Positions 1-5,540 of a DNA stretch of 5,832 bases are shown piece after piece. Under the pieces are notes generated by a model. It ran no database searches. It saw nothing but the letters and a program-made list of their open reading frames with translations, and was not told where the DNA came from. Source of the DNA: an uncultured cyanobacterium (GTDB lineage Bacteria; Cyanobacteriota; Cyanobacteriia; PCC-6307; Cyanobiaceae); contig CAIKWV010000486.1 of the NCBI GenBank assembly GCA_903831165.1, forward strand, positions 1 to 5,832, read 5' to 3'. How positions within the stretch are numbered: the first letter of the stretch is position 1; each line of letters begins with the position of its first letter. The position numbers and the translations under genes were made by a program.

Positions 1-442
1 CACCGTTGTGGCGCTGGCAGATGGCCTCCTGATCGCGGGGTTGCTCCGGCGCCACCAGCAGGGCCACACACAACAGCACCGCCGCCAGGGCCAGGGGCAC
101 CCCAACCCGGGCCTCAGCGCTGCTGAAGGGAGCGATGGCTGGCCGGCGGCGGGAGGGGACGCGGGCCACCGCAGCGGCGATCAGGCGGGTGGAGCCGGGC
201 AAGCTGGAGCCCGGCAGCCCGGAAACGGCCCCGGCTCCGGCAAAGAGCATGGCCGCAGGGGTTTGCGTGATGCCAGGGCTGCCTTGGGCCAGGCGACCAG
301 GAGAGTTGCGGGCCGTGGCACGGGAGGCAGCGGCGAGCGCGCTCTGGAAGGCCGAGCTGTCAATGCGGATGCTGTCAGGGCCGCTGGCCGAGGCAAACGG
401 GTTCTCGAAGAGAGTGGCGCCAGGAAAAATGGAGGCAGTCAC
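1..442 (-). CDS. Unrecognised single-pass membrane protein, N-terminal part (partial)
   Basis: This minus-strand frame is open from a GTG at 442 to the left edge and gives 147 residues with the C-terminus missing. An in-frame stop at 474-476 limits the start; GTG 442 is the first usual start after it, and the next in-frame ATG is at residue 65. Residues 1-110 are rich in Ala, Ser, Gly and Pro and look disordered, with a basic stretch near 94-100 (ARVPSRR). Residues 114-131 (VGVPLALAAVLLCVALLV) form one strong membrane helix. A short polar tail follows (APEQPRDQEAICQRHNG) with a cysteine, and continues beyond the window. The basic side suggests that the N-terminus is cytoplasmic. Codons are as GC-biased at third positions as in the neighbouring genes, whereas the overlapping plus-strand frames give low-complexity Arg/Gly-rich products. 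The gene diverges from the epimerase-like gene with 35 bases between the starts. I cannot assign a function. Confidence 0.68.
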   Translation of the reverse strand, partial: MTASIFPGATLFENPFASASGPDSIRIDSSAFQSALAAASRATARNSPGRLAQGSPGITQTPAAMLFAGAGAVSGLPGSSLPGSTRLIAAAVARVPSRRRPAIAPFSSAEARVGVPLALAAVLLCVALLVAPEQPRDQEAICQRHNG

Positions 443-477
443 GGGTTGAACGCGAAGGCTGTGATACAGATGTACTC
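443..477. promoter_or_regulatory. Very short divergent start region
   Basis: Only 35 bases separate the GTG of the minus-strand membrane protein from the ATG of the plus-strand epimerase-like gene. Neither start has a clear Shine-Dalgarno sequence. The best -10-like hexamers are weak and overlap: GATACA at 463-468 on plus and TATCAC at 466-461 on minus. Neither has a good -35 partner. At least one promoter must therefore reach into the opposite gene, or one of the two starts lies further downstream. Confidence 0.3.
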
Positions 478-1443
478 ATGACGACGCCACCTGTCAACTC
501 CCGGGCCGCCGCGGCCGCAACGGAAGCCGTCAGCGAGCTGGCGCCTGAAGCCTTCGGGCGCGTGCTGGTGCTGGGGGGCGGCTACACCGGCAGCCGCTTC
601 GCCACGGTCCTGGCGCGGCATGGCATCGCCACCAGCGTCAGCCATCGCCAGCCCAGGGAACCCGATCCGGACCTGGATCCCGAGGCCACCGGTGGGGTGA
701 CGGCCCCCCACCCGCTGCGCTTCGACCCGGCGAACGGGATCTTGCCCAGCGCCCGGGAGCTGGCCGGCGTCACCCATGTGCTGGTGACGATCCCCCCCGA
801 TGGCTCCGGCCTGGATCCGGTGCTCGATCAGCTCGGCGACCAGCTGGCGGCAATGCCGCTGCAATGGCTGGGCTACCTCTCCACCACCGGCGTCTACGGC
901 GACACCGGCGGGGCCTGGGTGGATGAAACCGCGGCCACGGTGCCCGGCCTGGAACGCAGCCGCGCCCGGCTGGCCTGTGAGCGGGCCTGGCGCAGCCGCG
1001 GCCTGCCCCTGCAGGTGTTCCGCCTGCCGGCGATCTACGGACCTGGCCGCACCCCCTTCAACGACCTGCGCCAGGGCCGGGCCCGCCTGATCCACAAGCA
1101 CGGCCAGGTGTTCTGCCGCATCCACGTCGACGACATTGTCGGGGCGCTACTGCACAACCTGGCGCTGCCGGCCGCCACCAGGCCGGAGACCCTGATCCTG
1201 GCGGATGAGTACCCCTGCCCCTCCAGCGAAACCCTCGGCTACGCCGCCCATCTGCTGGGCTGCAAACTGCCCGGCCTGCAGGAGTACGACCAGATCGCCG
1301 CGACGATGAGCCCGATGGCACGCAGTTTCTGGAGCGAGAACCGCCGCGTCAGCAGTGCCCTGCTGCGCCAGGGACTGGGCTATCGCCTGCGCTACCCCAG
1401 CTTCCGCGAGGGCTACAGGGCCTCCCTGAATCCAACGGCTTAG
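478..1443 (+). CDS. Atypical NAD(P)-binding SDR, nucleotide-sugar epimerase-like
   Basis: The 321-residue product is a Rossmann-fold protein of the extended/atypical short-chain dehydrogenase group, resembling the family of E. coli YeeZ. After a poorly structured N-terminus, the first beta strand and glycine-rich dinucleotide loop are at 29-38 (RVLVLGGGYTG). A strand ending in VTIPPDG lies at 102-109, the STTGVYGD segment at 135-142, RLPAIYGPGR at 182-191 and RIHVDDI at 214-220, the last two typical of epimerases of this group. The Tyr-x3-Lys catalytic pair of classical SDRs is not visible: residues 142-180 contain no Tyr or Lys. The enzyme probably binds NAD(P), but substrate and reaction cannot be read from the sequence. 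It is predicted soluble, with no signal peptide. The conserved fold begins only at about residue 27, so the true start could be later than ATG 478, which has no visible ribosome-binding site. The next gene on this strand is pdxA, 617 bases downstream. Confidence 0.88.
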   Translation: MTTPPVNSRAAAAATEAVSELAPEAFGRVLVLGGGYTGSRFATVLARHGIATSVSHRQPREPDPDLDPEATGGVTAPHPLRFDPANGILPSARELAGVTHVLVTIPPDGSGLDPVLDQLGDQLAAMPLQWLGYLSTTGVYGDTGGAWVDETAATVPGLERSRARLACERAWRSRGLPLQVFRLPAIYGPGRTPFNDLRQGRARLIHKHGQVFCRIHVDDIVGALLHNLALPAATRPETLILADEYPCPSSETLGYAAHLLGCKLPGLQEYDQIAATMSPMARSFWSENRRVSSALLRQGLGYRLRYPSFREGYRASLNPTA

Positions 1444-1508
1444 GGAAGACCTGGAAAACCGGAGCCATGATCAAGAGCATGCTGATGCGGCCATGGTTCT
1501 CAGTGGAC

Positions 1509-1560
1509 TTGGGGGCCAAATTGCGGTGATCCAGAATCTCCTTAGCGCCTCAGCCCCCAA
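1509..1560. repeat. 8-bp inverted repeat enclosing a second stem
   Basis: TTGGGGGC at 1509-1516 is the exact reverse complement of GCCCCCAA at 1553-1560. Inside, 1525-1530 can pair with 1536-1541 (GGTGAT with ATCTCC, one T-T mismatch) around a five-base loop. The structure starts 66 bases after the epimerase stop codon. No U-tract follows on either strand, so it is not a standard intrinsic terminator. It may be a Rho-independent stop of the weak cyanobacterial kind, an mRNA 3' stabiliser or part of a small RNA. Confidence 0.45.
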
Positions 1561-1658
1561 ACTCCGCCCAGCCAACCTGGCGGCGCTCCACGGGGCTGCT
1601 CAACAACCCATCTCAGCGATGTTGAAGCGCTCCTTGGCCAGCCAGCCATCCCTCTGTT

Positions 1659-1693
1659 GATCAGCGTGATGCACAGCCGGCAACAGGCTGATC
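1659..1693. repeat. 7-bp inverted repeat (GATCAGC / GCTGATC)
   Basis: GATCAGC at 1659-1665 pairs exactly with GCTGATC at 1687-1693 across 21 bases. An overlapping alternative pairing is CTGTTG at 1654-1659 with CAACAG at 1681-1686. The two pairings are mutually exclusive. The same GCTGATC word recurs in the palindrome at 1824-1835. Function unknown; chance is possible. Confidence 0.35.
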
Positions 1694-1823
1694 CGGGCTG
1701 TCGAGACATTGTTCCGCGAACGCGGCCATCGCGGCTCGGGCCGGATTCGCGCCCCTGAAGCCAGCCGCACCAAGCCAGCTCCGGCCATGGGCTCGGCAGG
1801 GTTCACGGGCTGGGCGGCCGCAT

Positions 1824-1835
1824 TGCTGATCAGCA
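1824..1835. repeat. 12-base perfect palindrome TGCTGATCAGCA
   Basis: This is a perfect self-complementary dodecamer lying between the epimerase-like gene and the small minus-strand gene. Its core, GCTGATC, matches one arm of the inverted repeat at 1659-1693. A dimeric regulator could bind such a site, but nothing else in the sequence supports that. Confidence 0.3.
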
Positions 1836-1927
1836 GGCCTGAACGCCAGGACCCCGCCCTGCCGCTGAGATCCCCCGCCGCGGGGAACGTCGCGCCGTGA
1901 CGCCCGCCCATCGCCACGCCATCGGCC

Positions 1928-2089
1928 TCATTGGCCCTTGAACTTGAAATTCTTGGTCGGTTCCGGCTGGGCCAGGAACGGCAGGTTGATGTCGGTGAAG
2001 AGCTTGTTCCAGTTCACCACCACCCAGCCATTGCGGAAGCTCAGTCCAACCACCAGCAAGATGGTTCCCAGCAACATCAGACGGAACAT
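1928..2089 (-). CDS. Small single-pass membrane protein, 53 aa, unknown function
   Basis: The product has 53 residues and starts at ATG 2089. An in-frame stop at 2108-2110 limits the start, and TTG codons at 2107, 2101 and 2098 are alternatives that would add up to six hydrophobic residues (LLLLGP). The N-terminus (MFRLMLLGTILLVVGLSF) is a membrane helix or uncleaved signal anchor. It is followed by an amphipathic Trp-containing segment (GWVVVNWNKLFTDI), a Pro-rich stretch (NLPFLAQPEPT) and a basic tail (KNFKFKGQ). This ordered architecture is what marks it as a real gene rather than a shadow of the pdxA leader. I take it to be a lineage-type hypothetical protein but cannot name it. Its first 29 bases overlap the 5' end of pdxA on the opposite strand, so the two transcripts are antisense to each other around their starts. 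No ribosome-binding site is evident. Confidence 0.68.
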   Translation of the reverse strand: MFRLMLLGTILLVVGLSFRNGWVVVNWNKLFTDINLPFLAQPEPTKNFKFKGQ

Positions 2090-3113
2090 CGGCCCCAACA
2101 ACAGCAATCAACCCCCATCGAACCCCAGACCCCGCCGGATTGCCATCGCCCTTGGCGATCCGGCGGGCATCGGCCTGGAGGTCACCCTCGGGGCGCTGGC
2201 CACCGGAACCGGAACCCCGCAGCCTGGCGAGGTGGTGCTGGTGGGCTGTCGCCAGTGGCTGATCGAGGGCTATCAACGCCTGCGGGACCGCTGCCAGGTC
2301 GCCGATCCGACCCAGTACGAGATCTTCGATCGGCCCCTGCCCGAGGGCATCCAACCCGGCGAGAGCGGCGCTGCCGCGGGGGCCGCAAGCTTTGACTGGC
2401 TCACCCAGTCCGTCCGGCTGGTGCTCGACGGCGCCTGTGATGCCCTGGTGACGGCGCCGATCGCCAAGAGCAGCTGGCATGCCGCCGGCCACGACTATCC
2501 CGGCCAGACCGAACGGCTGGCGGAACTGGCCGGGGTGGATTCGGCCTCGATGCTGTTCACCGCCCGCTCCGCCGCCGGATCCTGGCGGTTCAACACCCTG
2601 CTGGCCACCACCCACATCCCCCTGGCGGCGGTGCCCGGCCAGCTCAATGCGGCGCTGATCAGCGCCAAGCTGGACGTGCTGCTGGCCTTTTGCCAGCGCT
2701 TTGAGCCCCGGCCCCGGCTGGTGGTGGCCGGCCTTAATCCCCATGCGGGAGAAGCGGGACGGCTGGGCCGGGAGGAGCAGGACTGGCTGCTGGACTGTCT
2801 GCAGCAATGGCGCCGGCGCCATCCCGAGGTGCGGCTGGAGGGACCCTTGCCCCCCGATAGCTGCTGGCTGGAGGCCGCCTCGGCCTGGCGCACTGGCGAA
2901 GGCGGCCCCGACGGCTACCTGGCCCTCTATCACGATCAGGGGCTGATCCCGCTGAAGCTGCTGGCCTTCGACGCCGCCGTCAACACGACGCTGGGGCTGC
3001 CGTTCCTGCGCACCTCTCCGGATCACGGCACCGCCTTCGCCATCGCCGGCCAAGGCCTGGCCCGACCCGAAAGCATGGTGGCGGCGATCGCCACAGCGCG
3101 GGAGCTGGGCTGA
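2061..3113 (+). CDS. pdxA: 4-hydroxythreonine-4-phosphate dehydrogenase
   Basis: PdxA oxidises 4-phosphohydroxy-L-threonine with NAD to a product that PdxJ condenses with deoxyxylulose phosphate to pyridoxine phosphate; it is a cytoplasmic metal-dependent dimer. The 350-residue product shows GDPAGIG at 32-38, TAPIAK at 131-136, the metal-ligand histidines H185 (ATTH), H228 (NPHAGE) and H291 (YHDQG), and K299, N308 and R317 at the spacing of E. coli K274, N283 and R292. The substrate motif GHTE of E. coli (H136, T137) reads GQTE here (148-151). The start is uncertain: ATG 2061 is the last usual in-frame start before the conserved core, yet it gives about 20 residues more than E. coli PdxA ahead of that core, rich in Asn, Pro and Arg. 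A longer frame from ATG 1938 is less likely, because it would run through most of the antisense membrane-protein gene. No ribosome-binding site is visible. The gene converges on accB. Confidence 0.95.
   Translation: MVPSNIRRNIGPNNSNQPPSNPRPRRIAIALGDPAGIGLEVTLGALATGTGTPQPGEVVLVGCRQWLIEGYQRLRDRCQVADPTQYEIFDRPLPEGIQPGESGAAAGAASFDWLTQSVRLVLDGACDALVTAPIAKSSWHAAGHDYPGQTERLAELAGVDSASMLFTARSAAGSWRFNTLLATTHIPLAAVPGQLNAALISAKLDVLLAFCQRFEPRPRLVVAGLNPHAGEAGRLGREEQDWLLDCLQQWRRRHPEVRLEGPLPPDSCWLEAASAWRTGEGGPDGYLALYHDQGLIPLKLLAFDAAVNTTLGLPFLRTSPDHGTAFAIAGQGLARPESMVAAIATARELG
3084..3091. repeat. HIP1 octamer GCGATCGC
   Basis: GCGATCGC, here within the fuller palindrome GGCGATCGCC at 3083-3092, is the highly iterated palindrome found in excess in many cyanobacterial genomes. 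It lies in the 3' end of pdxA, in the codons for an Ala-Ala-Ile-Ala stretch. It is the only exact copy I found in the window and adds mild support for a cyanobacterial origin. Confidence 0.6.
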
Positions 3114-3116
3114 GGC

Positions 3117-3132
3117 GGCTGGCTGACCAGCC
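3117..3132. terminator. Possible shared hairpin between convergent pdxA and accB
   Basis: The 58 bases between the pdxA and accB stop codons contain GGCTGG at 3117-3122, a CTGA loop and CCAGCC at 3127-3132, a perfect six-pair GC-rich hairpin three bases after the pdxA stop. A self-complementary GGCTGCAGCC at 3134-3143 and a five-pair stem at 3165-3179 follow. None has a T-run on either side, so termination is inferred mainly from the convergent layout. Confidence 0.3.
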
Positions 3133-3171
3133 CGGCTGCAGCCCGATGCCCAGGTTCAGCGGTGCCGGCCC

Positions 3172-3654
3172 TCAGCCGGGCTTGATCCGCATCAGCACCT
3201 GGCCGAATTCGACCGGGGTGCCGTTTTCCAGCAGGATCTCGACGACTTCGCCGCTGATCTCCGCTTCCAGTTCATTCATCAGCTTCATCGCCTCAAGGAT
3301 GCAGACGGGCTGGCCGGCGCTGATGCGGCTACCGATCTCAACGAAGGCCGGTTCACCCGGGGCCGGGGAGCGGTAGAAGGTGCCCACCATCGGCGCCGTG
3401 ATCGCCTGCAGATCGCTGCGCACCGCCGGCGGCGCCGGCGGCGGCACCGAAGGGGCAGCGGCGGACGCGGCGGCGGCAGCCGGGGCGGTCGGCGCGACCT
3501 GCAGGGGGGCCTGCACCATGGCCACCGAAGCACTGGCTGGCAGATTGCGGCGCACCTCCAGACGGAAGTCGTCGCCTTCGAGGCAGAGTTCCTGGATGTC
3601 GCTTTCAGCCAGCAGGGCCAGAAGCGAGCGGAGCTGGTCGTGATCGAGCTGCAT
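3172..3654 (-). CDS. accB: Biotin carboxyl carrier protein of acetyl-CoA carboxylase
   Basis: AccB carries the biotin that AccC carboxylates and that the AccA-AccD transferase uses to make malonyl-CoA, the first committed step of fatty-acid synthesis. The 160-residue product has the usual three parts. An N-terminal helix-rich segment (MQLDHDQLRSLLALLAESDI) leads into a short strand region to about 37. A flexible linker at about 40-80 is very rich in Ala and Pro (poly-Ala near 59-67, PPPAPP at 71-76). The biotinyl domain at about 84-160 carries EAMKLMNE at 121-128, with K124 the biotinylated lysine, and also contains the MVGTFYRSPAPGE segment at 89-101 typical of bacterial AccB. ATG 3654 is chosen because this N-terminus fits the family; the longer frame upstream would lie inside efp in another register. 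It follows efp by five bases and is surely co-transcribed with it. Confidence 0.97.
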   Translation of the reverse strand: MQLDHDQLRSLLALLAESDIQELCLEGDDFRLEVRRNLPASASVAMVQAPLQVAPTAPAAAAASAAAPSVPPPAPPAVRSDLQAITAPMVGTFYRSPAPGEPAFVEIGSRISAGQPVCILEAMKLMNELEAEISGEVVEILLENGTPVEFGQVLMRIKPG

Positions 3655-3659
3655 GGTGA

Positions 3660-4220
3660 TCAGGACTCCCGGCCGAGATAGCTGTCGTTGCGCGTGTCGA
3701 TCTTGATCTTCTCGCCGATGGTGATGAACAGGGGCACCATCACCTGGGCACCGGTCTCGACGATGGCGGGCTTGGTGCCGCCGGTGGCCGTGTCGCCCTT
3801 GACGCCGGGATCGGTCTGGGTGACTTCGAGGATCACGGAATTGGGCAGCTCCACCTCGAGCGGCTTGCCGTTCCAATAGATGACGCTGACCTCCATGCCT
3901 TCCTTGAGGTACTTGCGGCCATCGCCGATCTGCTTGGCGGTCAGGCGGGTCTCCTCATAGGAGGCCATGTCCATGAAGACGAAGTCCTCGGCCTCCATGT
4001 AGGTGTGCTGCAGGGTGGCCTTCTCCAGCACGGCCTGCGCCATGGTCTCGCCGGCGCGGAAGGTCTTCTCCACGACGTTGCCGCTCTGGACGGCCTTGAG
4101 CTTGGTGCGCACGAAAGCGGAGCCTTTACCGGGCTTGACGTGCAGAAACTCGACGACCCGCCAGACATTGCCATCCAGCTCGATGGTGGTTCCGGTTCGA
4201 AAATCGTTGCTGGAGATCAT
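3660..4220 (-). CDS. efp: Translation elongation factor P
   Basis: EF-P binds ribosomes stalled on proline runs, between the P and E sites, and helps peptide-bond formation. The 186-residue product has normal family length. It contains the N-terminal KOW-like domain with the loop VKPGKGSAF at 28-36, where K32 sits at the position of the modified Lys34 of E. coli EF-P, then two OB-type domains. The C-terminal family signature is at 150-170 (KPAIVETG, then [10 protein letters not shown]). ATG 4220 ([10 protein letters not shown]) matches the usual EF-P start; a frame 15 residues longer is open but its extension is basic and unlike the family. No epmA/epmB or earP modification gene is seen nearby, so the state of K32 is unknown. 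It is the first gene of an efp-accB operon, divergent from the cyclophilin gene. The neighbouring accB linker contains a PPP motif, the kind of sequence EF-P helps translate. Confidence 0.98.
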   Translation of the reverse strand: MISSNDFRTGTTIELDGNVWRVVEFLHVKPGKGSAFVRTKLKAVQSGNVVEKTFRAGETMAQAVLEKATLQHTYMEAEDFVFMDMASYEETRLTAKQIGDGRKYLKEGMEVSVIYWNGKPLEVELPNSVILEVTQTDPGVKGDTATGGTKPAIVETGAQVMVPLFITIGEKIKIDTRNDSYLGRES

Positions 4221-4334
4221 TCCGGCGGTTCGAATCCGGTGGATTGTACGTCTGGCTACCGGCAACGCCCGGCGCCGCCGGCCGCCTGCCTGCCTGGCGA
4301 GCTGTGCCAGAGTCCGCTTAACGACAGGGGAACC
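4221..4334. promoter_or_regulatory. Divergent promoter region of efp-accB and the cyclophilin gene
   Basis: These 114 bases lie between the starts of efp (minus) and the cyclophilin (plus). On the minus strand TACAAT at 4248-4243 matches a -10 box at five of six positions and would give an efp leader of roughly 16 bases; I see no good -35 at standard spacing. On the plus side AGGGG at 4326-4330, four bases before ATG 4335, is a plausible Shine-Dalgarno sequence, one of the few in this window. No clear plus-strand -10 is visible. Confidence 0.42.
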
Positions 4335-5483
4335 ATGGGCACAGGGCCAGCGTTCGTCGGGGCAGGATCACGTTTCAGCCGTGTCGCCGCATCGGCCTCA
4401 CCATCCCCGGCCGGCGTCTGGCGCCAGATCGGCTCCGCCTGCCTGGCGGCCCTGCTGGGCCTGCTGCTCACCGTGCCGGCGGCCTGGACCGCCCTGCCCC
4501 AGGGCAATGCCGTCACCGATCCCTCGGCCCTGCTGCGCAACGCCCTGCCGATTGAGCAGAAGGATCTGCAGGAGATCCAGCACCGGCTGGAGAGCACCAG
4601 TGACGATCTGCGCGCCAAGCGCTGGCCGTCCCTGGCCTCCAGCGTGCGCCGCACCCAGTCGGTGTTCACTCTGAAGCGCAACGCGATTCTGGCCAGTTTC
4701 CAGAGCGACGACCGGCCCAGGGCCGAGGCGCTGTTCGAGCAGCTGGCGAGCCAGTTCGAGACGCTGGTTTCAGCGGCCGATGGCCAGGAGCGCGACGCCT
4801 TCCTCGATGCCCGCCGCGTCGCCCTCGACAGCATCGGCGACGCCGAAGCGCTGCTGGTGGGCCCGTTCCCGTTCCAGATTCCAAGTGAATACGCCGATCT
4901 GCCGAGGCTGCTGGGCCGGGCCAGCGTCAAGCTCACCACCACCAAGGGCGATCTGATCGCCGTGGTGGACGGCTACAACGCACCGCTGACCGCAGGCGCC
5001 TTTGTGGATCTGGTGCAGCGGGGCTTTTACGACAAGCTGCCCTTCATCCGGGCCGAAGACTTCTACGTGCTCCAGACCGGCGATCCAGCCGGGCCCGCCG
5101 ATGGCTTCATCGATCCGGTCAGCAAGCAGAAGCGCCAGGTGCCCCTGGAGATCAAGGTGCCCGGCGAGGCCGTGCCCTTCTACAACCAGACCTTCGAGGA
5201 GCTGGGCCTGTTCAAGGCCGAGCCGACACTGCCGTTCAACGCCAAGGGCACCCTGGGCTGGGCCCATTCCGATGAGGACCTCGGCGATGGCTCCTCCCAG
5301 TTCTTCCTGTTCCTGTTCGAGGCCGAGCTCACCCCCGCCGGCCTCAACCTGATCGATGGCCGCTACGCCGCCTTCGGCTACGTGGTGGATGGCTTCGATG
5401 TGCTCGAGGAGCTCACCGCCGACGACGGCATCGTCAAGGCGACGGTGATCGACGGGGCTGAAAACCTGCGGCCCCACGCCTGA
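4335..5483 (+). CDS. Exported TLP40/CYP38-type cyclophilin (peptidyl-prolyl isomerase family)
   Basis: The 382-residue product resembles thylakoid-lumen cyclophilins of the plant CYP38/spinach TLP40 type, which assist photosystem II assembly; lumen or periplasm location is inferred. Residues 1-30 are a long n-region with several Arg, 33-50 are hydrophobic ([18 protein letters not shown]), and signal cleavage is likely between 49 and 59. Residues 65-190 form the helical N-terminal domain of this family (for example [18 protein letters not shown] at 69-86). The cyclophilin domain spans about 196-375, with [10 protein letters not shown] at 197-206, [14 protein letters not shown] at 238-251, SQFFLFLF at 321-328 and [10 protein letters not shown] at 339-348. 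Against human CypA, R55 and Q63 are kept (R239, Q247), F60 is Tyr, W121 is Leu and H126 is Tyr, so isomerase activity may be low, as reported for CYP38. ATG 4335 is chosen for its AGGGG and the signal peptide; the frame is open further upstream only through efp antisense sequence. thiL follows after 57 bases. Confidence 0.92.
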   Translation: MGTGPAFVGAGSRFSRVAASASPSPAGVWRQIGSACLAALLGLLLTVPAAWTALPQGNAVTDPSALLRNALPIEQKDLQEIQHRLESTSDDLRAKRWPSLASSVRRTQSVFTLKRNAILASFQSDDRPRAEALFEQLASQFETLVSAADGQERDAFLDARRVALDSIGDAEALLVGPFPFQIPSEYADLPRLLGRASVKLTTTKGDLIAVVDGYNAPLTAGAFVDLVQRGFYDKLPFIRAEDFYVLQTGDPAGPADGFIDPVSKQKRQVPLEIKVPGEAVPFYNQTFEELGLFKAEPTLPFNAKGTLGWAHSDEDLGDGSSQFFLFLFEAELTPAGLNLIDGRYAAFGYVVDGFDVLEELTADDGIVKATVIDGAENLRPHA

Positions 5484-5540
5484 GGGCCATGGGCAGCAGG
5501 GCGCCATTGGATTCTCCTTCCGAGACCTTCTGGGTGATGG

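Larger units (their letters stand above)
1444..1927. other. Gene-poor interval with inverted repeats
   Basis: These 484 bases separate the epimerase-like gene from the small minus-strand gene. Frames are open on both strands: minus 1917-1600 (105 codons); plus 1670-1900, open after the stop at 1667-1669; and plus 1493-1660 (55 codons). None has a recognisable domain, membrane segment or ribosome-binding site, and they overlap each other. The plus frame at 1670-1900 reads somewhat protein-like (LIRAVETLFRERGHR near its start) and could be a decayed gene end, but I cannot identify it. The interval holds a nested inverted repeat at 1509-1560, another at 1659-1693, and a 12-base palindrome at 1824-1835, all listed separately. 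It could hold the epimerase terminator, the pdxA leader or a small RNA. I see no transposase, tRNA or CRISPR signature. Confidence 0.6.

Noticed and set aside
8..481. 157-codon plus-strand frame at the left edge
   Set aside because: The product is low-complexity Gly/Arg/Ala sequence; the minus-strand frame of the same region encodes a clear membrane helix and has normal codon use.
439..1125. 228-codon minus-strand frame
   Set aside because: It is antisense to the epimerase-like gene and has a His/Gln/Gly/Arg-rich product without recognisable domains.
1493..1660. 55-codon plus-strand frame after the epimerase-like gene
   Set aside because: No ribosome-binding site or recognisable feature, and it runs through the inverted repeat; likely chance.
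1600..1917. 105-codon minus-strand frame starting 10 bases after the small membrane-protein gene
   Set aside because: The position is suggestive of an operon, but the product shows no domain, membrane segment or known family, and another open frame overlaps it on the plus strand. Kept only as part of the gene-poor interval.
1830..3053. 407-codon open frame on the minus strand
   Set aside because: It is the antisense shadow of pdxA in GC-rich DNA; the product is rich in Gly, Gln and Arg with no domain, while pdxA on plus has full family motifs.
4226..4243. GGTTCGAATCC, the classic T-arm motif of a tRNA
   Set aside because: The flanks pair for only three bases before a mismatch, and the rest of a tRNA would have to lie inside efp; no acceptor, D or anticodon arm is found. 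Probably chance.
4947..4961. GGCGATC-T-GATCGCC, an odd-centred palindrome resembling HIP1
   Set aside because: It lies within the cyclophilin coding sequence (KGDLIA), is interrupted at the centre and is explained by codon choice.
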